This document shows positions 5,700 to 9,000 of a stretch of DNA of 9,000 nt, piece by piece (the first letter of the stretch is position 1; each line of letters starts with the position of its first letter). The position numbers and the translations under genes are program-made. Below the pieces are notes generated by a model, which was not told the DNA's origin, made no database searches, and worked only from the letters and a program-made list of their open reading frames with translations. The DNA is from CAMDWQ01 sp964543965 (GTDB lineage Bacteria > Omnitrophota > Gorgyraeia > 2-02-FULL-51-18): contig CAZJAX010000086.1 in the NCBI GenBank assembly GCA_964543965.1, positions 1 through 9,000 on the forward strand, given 5' to 3'.

Positions 5700-8090
5700 C
5701 TAACTACCGCAGGCCTGGCAGTCTTCCTTGTTGTTCAAGGAGCAGGCGATGTCGGCCAGGCGCTCCTCCTGAGTCTTGTCGGCCGCGCCCTTTGTCGCGC
5801 TGGTGGAGGTCATCGGCGCCTGCGCTTCTTCCTTTTCGACGGTAAACTTGATCGCGTCGACGGCCGCCTTGGTACGCAGATAATACATGCCGGTCTTGAG
5901 CCCCCTCTTCCAGCCGTGGAAATGCATAGAGGTGAGCTTGGCGAAGTTGGCGTCCTGGACGAACAGGTTGAGAGACTGGGACTGACAGATGAAAGCTCCG
6001 CGATCCGCCGCCATGTCGATCAGCGAGCGCTGCTTGATCTCCCAGACAGTCTTATAGATATCCTTGATCTTTTGCGGGATCTCCTCGATGCCCTGGATCG
6101 AACCGTTGTGGCTCACGATCTTGTCCTTCAGTCGGTTGTTCCAGATGCCGAGGTCGACCAAATCCTTCAAGAGGTACTTATTGACGACGACGAACTCGCC
6201 CGAAAGCACGCGGCGGGTATAGATGTTGGATGTGTAGGGCTCGATGCACTCGTTATTGCCGAGGATCTGCGAGGTCGAAGCGGTAGGCATCGGAGCCAGC
6301 AAGAGGGAGTTGCGTACGCCGTGCTGGCGAACTTCCGCCTTCAGGGCGTTCCAGTCCCAGCGCGAAGACGGCTGCACATTCCACATATCGAACTGAAAAA
6401 TACCCTGCGATACCGGCGAGCCCTGGTAGGTCTCGTAGGGACCGTGAACTTTGGCCAGGTCCTTGGAAGCGGACATCGCCGCGAAATAAATGGTCTCAAA
6501 GATCTCTTTGTTTAGCACACGCGCCTCTTCCGATTCGAAAGGCATGCGGAGCATGATAAAGATGTCCGCTAGACCCTGCACGCCGAGACCGATCGGACGG
6601 TGTCTTAAATTGGAACGGCGCGCTTCTTCGACTGGGTAATAATTGACGTCGATGATCTTATTCAAGTTCTTGGTCGCCACATACGTCACTTCGTAGAGCT
6701 TCTGATGATCGATCTGGCCGTCGATGATGAAGCGCGGAAGCGCGATGGAGGCCAGATTGCAGACCGCCACTTCATCCGGCGCCGTATACTCGATGATCTC
6801 CGTGCAAAGATTGGAGCTCTTGATCGTGCCAAGATTCTTCTGGTTGGACTTGCGGTTGGCAGCATCCTTGTAAAGCATGTAGGGCGTTCCCGTCTCGATC
6901 TGGGACTCGAGGATGGCGCTCCACAGATCCTGAGCCTTCATGACCTTGCGCGCCTTGCCTTCGCGTTCGTATTTCTCGAATAGCGCATCAAACTCTTCGC
7001 CGTAAGTGTCCGCCAGCCCCTTGGCTTCGTTGGGGCAGAACAGCGGCCAGCTGCCGTTCTCTTCCACACGGCGCATGAAAATATCCGGGATCCAGAGAGC
7101 ATAGAAAAGGTCGCGCGCCTTCATCTCTTCCTTGCCGTGGTTCTTGCGCAGATCGAGGAAATCGAGGATGTCGGCATGCCAGGGCTCCATATAGATCGCG
7201 AAAGCGCCCTTTCTCTTGCCGCCGCCCTGATCGACGTAACGCGCCGTGTCATTAAACACTCGCAGCATCGGCACGATTCCGTTGGAAGTGCCGTTGGAAC
7301 CGCGGATATAGGAGCCCGTCGCACGGATGTTGTGGATCGAGAGGCCGATGCCGCCGGCTGACTGCGAGATCTTCGCACACTGCTTGAGCGTGTCATAAAT
7401 ACCGTCGATAGAATCGTCCTTCATCGTCAAAAGGAAGCAGGAGGACAGCTGAGGCTTGGGCGTTCCGGCATTGAACAGCGTCGGGGTCGCGTGCGTGAAC
7501 CAGCGGCCGGAGAGCAGGTTGTAGGTCTCGATCGCAGACTCGATGTCATCGCGGTGGATGCCGACAGAAACGCGCATCAGCATGTGCTGCGGACGCTCAG
7601 CGACCTTGCCGTTGATCTTCAGCAGATAGCCCTTTTCGAGAGTCTTGAAACCAAAATAATCGTAGTCGAAATCGCGGTCGTAAATGATGGTGGAATCAAG
7701 GATCTCCGCGTTCTTCTCGATGATCTTGTAGATATCTTTGGCGATCAGCGGCGATTTCTGTCCGGTGCGGGGGTTGACGTAAGTGTAGAGGTCCTTCATC
7801 GTCTCGGAGAAGGACTTCTTGGTGCTCTTGTGAAGGTTGGACACGGCGATACGCGAAGCGAGGAGCGCATAGTCCGGATGTTTCGTCGTGAGGGACGCCG
7901 CGATCTCGGCGGCGAGGTTGTCGAGTTCGGAAGTCGTGACGTTGTCGTAAATGCCCTGAATGACCTTCTTGGCGACGTCGGCGGGATCGACGTGTTTGGG
8001 ATCGAGGCTGTAGCAGAGTCTTTCTATGCGAGCGGTGACTTTATCGAACTTGACCGACTCTTTCCTGCCATCTCTTTTTATAACCAGCAT
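5700..8090 (-). CDS. nrdA: class Ia ribonucleoside-diphosphate reductase, alpha (large) subunit, eukaryote-like
   Basis: The large subunit reduces ribonucleoside diphosphates to deoxyribonucleotides using a radical supplied by NrdB. It is full length at 796 residues. An ATP-cone (about 1-90) includes D57, the residue tied to dATP inhibition in eukaryotic R1. The catalytic barrel has C218 (PQLSSCFLL), N427/C429/E431 (SNLCTEI) and C444 (AVCNLAS), at the same positions I recall for human RRM1, so the first 444 residues align with almost no gaps. Specificity-site D226 and R256 are present. Radical-transfer tyrosines are Y736/Y737 (GMYYLRT), and the C-terminal redox pair is C791/C794 in DCQACGS, matching the eukaryotic ending CxxCGS rather than the E. 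coli form. The ATG at 8090 has SD AAGGA at 8 nt. It follows nrdB by 72 bp, so the order is B then A. Base usage does not look unlike the neighbours. The allosteric residues imply regulation by ATP and dATP. Confidence 0.98.
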   Translation of the reverse strand: MLVIKRDGRKESVKFDKVTARIERLCYSLDPKHVDPADVAKKVIQGIYDNVTTSELDNLAAEIAASLTTKHPDYALLASRIAVSNLHKSTKKSFSETMKDLYTYVNPRTGQKSPLIAKDIYKIIEKNAEILDSTIIYDRDFDYDYFGFKTLEKGYLLKINGKVAERPQHMLMRVSVGIHRDDIESAIETYNLLSGRWFTHATPTLFNAGTPKPQLSSCFLLTMKDDSIDGIYDTLKQCAKISQSAGGIGLSIHNIRATGSYIRGSNGTSNGIVPMLRVFNDTARYVDQGGGKRKGAFAIYMEPWHADILDFLDLRKNHGKEEMKARDLFYALWIPDIFMRRVEENGSWPLFCPNEAKGLADTYGEEFDALFEKYEREGKARKVMKAQDLWSAILESQIETGTPYMLYKDAANRKSNQKNLGTIKSSNLCTEIIEYTAPDEVAVCNLASIALPRFIIDGQIDHQKLYEVTYVATKNLNKIIDVNYYPVEEARRSNLRHRPIGLGVQGLADIFIMLRMPFESEEARVLNKEIFETIYFAAMSASKDLAKVHGPYETYQGSPVSQGIFQFDMWNVQPSSRWDWNALKAEVRQHGVRNSLLLAPMPTASTSQILGNNECIEPYTSNIYTRRVLSGEFVVVNKYLLKDLVDLGIWNNRLKDKIVSHNGSIQGIEEIPQKIKDIYKTVWEIKQRSLIDMAADRGAFICQSQSLNLFVQDANFAKLTSMHFHGWKRGLKTGMYYLRTKAAVDAIKFTVEKEEAQAPMTSTSATKGAADKTQEERLADIACSLNNKEDCQACGS

Positions 8091-8107
8091 AAAAAGTTTC
8101 CTTTTTT

Positions 8108-8139
8108 TTAAATTCGGAAAATATGTTTTCCGAATTTAA
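8108..8139. repeat. perfect 32-nt inverted repeat (hairpin) between nrdB and nrdA
   Basis: Two perfectly complementary 14-bp arms (TTAAATTCGGAAAA and its complement) enclose a 4-nt loop. On the coding (minus) strand the loop is CATA and the stem is followed by an A run, not a T run, so this is not a classical terminator in the direction of nrd transcription. On the + strand it is followed by TCCGCC, again without T. It may be an mRNA processing or stabilising hairpin that sets the NrdB:NrdA ratio, or a protein-binding dyad. It stops just before the A-rich SD region of nrdA, leaving the SD open. Confidence 0.85.
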
Positions 8140-8158
8140 TCCGCCGGTTCTTGGCGGA
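8140..8158. repeat. second hairpin directly downstream of the nrdB stop
   Basis: TCCGCC and GGCGGA arms (6 bp; a seventh pair is possible if A8139 is shared) enclose a 7-nt loop. It begins 4 nt after the nrdB stop and abuts the 14-bp hairpin with no unpaired base, so the two could stack end to end in the mRNA. No T tract follows on either strand. Confidence 0.6.
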
Positions 8159-8162
8159 TCAG

Positions 8163-9000
8163 TTAAAAATCAGCGTCCAGACTGAATCCCTGTTCCTCCT
8201 TGGAGTTCCCCATGACACCTGCTTTTTGATATTCAGCGACACGCTTCTCAAAAAAGTTGGTCTTTCCTTGAAGAGAGATGAGTTCCATGAAATCAAAAGG
8301 ATTGGTGGCTTTGAACATCTTGGGGTATCCGAGAGCGACCAGGAGGCGGTCGGCGACAAACTCGATATACTGGCACATCATCACCGCATTCATGCCGATA
8401 AGGTTGACCGGAAGGGCGTCCGAAACGAACTCCTTTTCGATCTCAACGGCATTGCCGATGATGTCGTAGATCTTCTCCTGAGGCAGCTTCTCCTGAAGCA
8501 TGCTGTAGAGAAGGCAGGCAAAATCGCAATGCAGGCCTTCGTCGCGGGAGATCAGCTCATTGGAAAACGACAGGCCCGGCATCAGACCGCGCTTTTTAAG
8601 CCAAAAGATCGAGCAGAAGCTTCCAGAGAAAAAGATCCCTTCGACGGCCGCAAATGCGACCAGACGCTCGGCAAAAGTTGCGTTTTTCTTCGATATCCAG
8701 CGCAGCGCCCACTCGGCCTTCTTTTTCACGCAGGGAACGGTCTCCATCGCGTTGAAAAGACGCTGCTTTTCAGCCGTCTCCTTGATATAGCTGTCGATCA
8801 GAAGCGAATAGGTCTCGGAATGAATGTTCTCCATCATGATCTGAAAGCCGTAAAAGCAGCGGGCCTCGGGAAGCTGCACTTCGCGCATGAAATTGATGGC
8901 CAGATTTTCGTTCACGATGCCGTCTGAAGCGGCGAAGAAGGCTAAGACGTGCTTGACGAAGTGCCTCTCGCCTTCCGCCATCTTGTCCCAGTCTTTTTGG
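8163..9000 (-). CDS. nrdB: class Ia ribonucleoside-diphosphate reductase, beta (small) subunit, 5'-partial, eukaryote-like
   Basis: The small subunit houses the diiron centre and tyrosyl radical that NrdA uses. The gene runs off the right edge: the frame stays open upstream of the ATG at 8981 and reads QKDWDK before MAEGERHF, matching the family, so that ATG is internal and about 278 residues are visible. Counting from it, the six iron ligands are D20, E51, H54, E114, E148 and H151, and the radical tyrosine is Y58 (ENIHSETY). Their spacing (31, 34, 38, 94, 128, 131) is that of mammalian R2. Stretches such as FFAASDGIVNEN, PCVKKKAEWALRWI, FWLKKRGLMPGL and ISRDEGLHCDFA are close to eukaryotic RRM2, and the C-terminus SLDADF is the eukaryotic-type tail that docks into the large subunit. 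The radical Tyr indicates a tyrosyl-radical Fe enzyme rather than the Mn/Fe Tyr-less type. Missing residues at the N-terminus cannot be judged. The operon promoter lies outside the window. Confidence 0.97.
   Translation of the reverse strand, partial: QKDWDKMAEGERHFVKHVLAFFAASDGIVNENLAINFMREVQLPEARCFYGFQIMMENIHSETYSLLIDSYIKETAEKQRLFNAMETVPCVKKKAEWALRWISKKNATFAERLVAFAAVEGIFFSGSFCSIFWLKKRGLMPGLSFSNELISRDEGLHCDFACLLYSMLQEKLPQEKIYDIIGNAVEIEKEFVSDALPVNLIGMNAVMMCQYIEFVADRLLVALGYPKMFKATNPFDFMELISLQGKTNFFEKRVAEYQKAGVMGNSKEEQGFSLDADF

Noticed and set aside
7491..8111. 206-codon open frame on the + strand opposite the nrdA 5' part
   Set aside because: It is a shadow of the conserved nrdA frame, with repetitive V/D/L/R-rich composition typical of antisense translation and no motif.
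8108..8139. Intrinsic terminator between nrdB and nrdA
   Set aside because: The 14-bp stem is followed by A residues on the coding strand and by TCCGCC on the other, so the required T tract is missing in both directions.
8091..8162. NrdR-box repressor sites upstream of nrdA
   Set aside because: The A/T-rich dyad drew attention, but it does not resemble the paired NrdR box pattern as I know it, and it is inside the operon rather than at its promoter.
8151..8927. 258-codon open frame on the + strand opposite nrdB
   Set aside because: It is antisense to an unmistakable, fully conserved RNR small subunit. It shows no recognisable domain, and its openness follows from the codon bias of the real gene.
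5700..9000. Intein or intron in the RNR genes, which often carry them
   Set aside because: NrdA and the visible NrdB are continuous, with normal spacing between all conserved residues; there is no insertion.
1..9000. CRISPR arrays, tRNA or rRNA genes, insertion sequences, phage or toxin-antitoxin genes
   Set aside because: I looked across the coding frames and gaps and found no repeat arrays, RNA gene signatures, transposase motifs or small paired genes.

Overview
This window comes from a bacterial chromosome of moderate GC content, dense in genes. The lineage cannot be fixed from the sequence. A proton-pumping complex I gene (nuoN), a PAS histidine kinase, a c-di-GMP enzyme and an MscS channel suggest a free-living, diderm-type bacterium. 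The class Ia ribonucleotide reductase (RNR) needs oxygen for its tyrosyl radical, so at least occasional exposure to oxygen is likely. The RNR subunits closely resemble the eukaryotic RRM1/RRM2 pair. An under-sampled phylum is possible, but that is a guess.

Layout. The left edge (1-1102, + strand) holds the C-terminal three quarters of nuoN, probably the last gene of a nuo operon that lies to the left. Everything else is on the minus strand. In transcription order (right to left) it reads: nrdB (partial, off the right edge), nrdA, a soluble PAS histidine kinase with a TTG start, a receiver-GGDEF-EAL protein, a single-domain receiver protein and an MscS-family channel. The channel converges on nuoN with only 3 bp between their stop codons.

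Working together. NrdB and NrdA form the aerobic enzyme that makes deoxyribonucleotides. All metal, radical-transfer, active-site and C-terminal redox residues of the family are visible. The kinase, the receiver-GGDEF-EAL protein and the lone receiver make a plausible phosphorelay and c-di-GMP cluster. The last two are translationally coupled (1-bp gap, good Shine-Dalgarno (SD) sequence). The kinase is separated from them by an AT-rich 270-bp regulatory gap. The channel has an apparent leaderless promoter of its own.

No clearly new multi-gene system is visible. The parts most worth a second look are in the gaps: a perfect 14-bp-stem hairpin beside a second hairpin between nrdB and nrdA; a 9-bp GC-rich stem after nrdA whose 3' arm is the only SD candidate of the TTG-start kinase gene; a cluster of dyads upstream of the GGDEF-EAL gene; and the leaderless promoter of the mscS-like gene. 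The animal-like character of the RNR pair is also notable.
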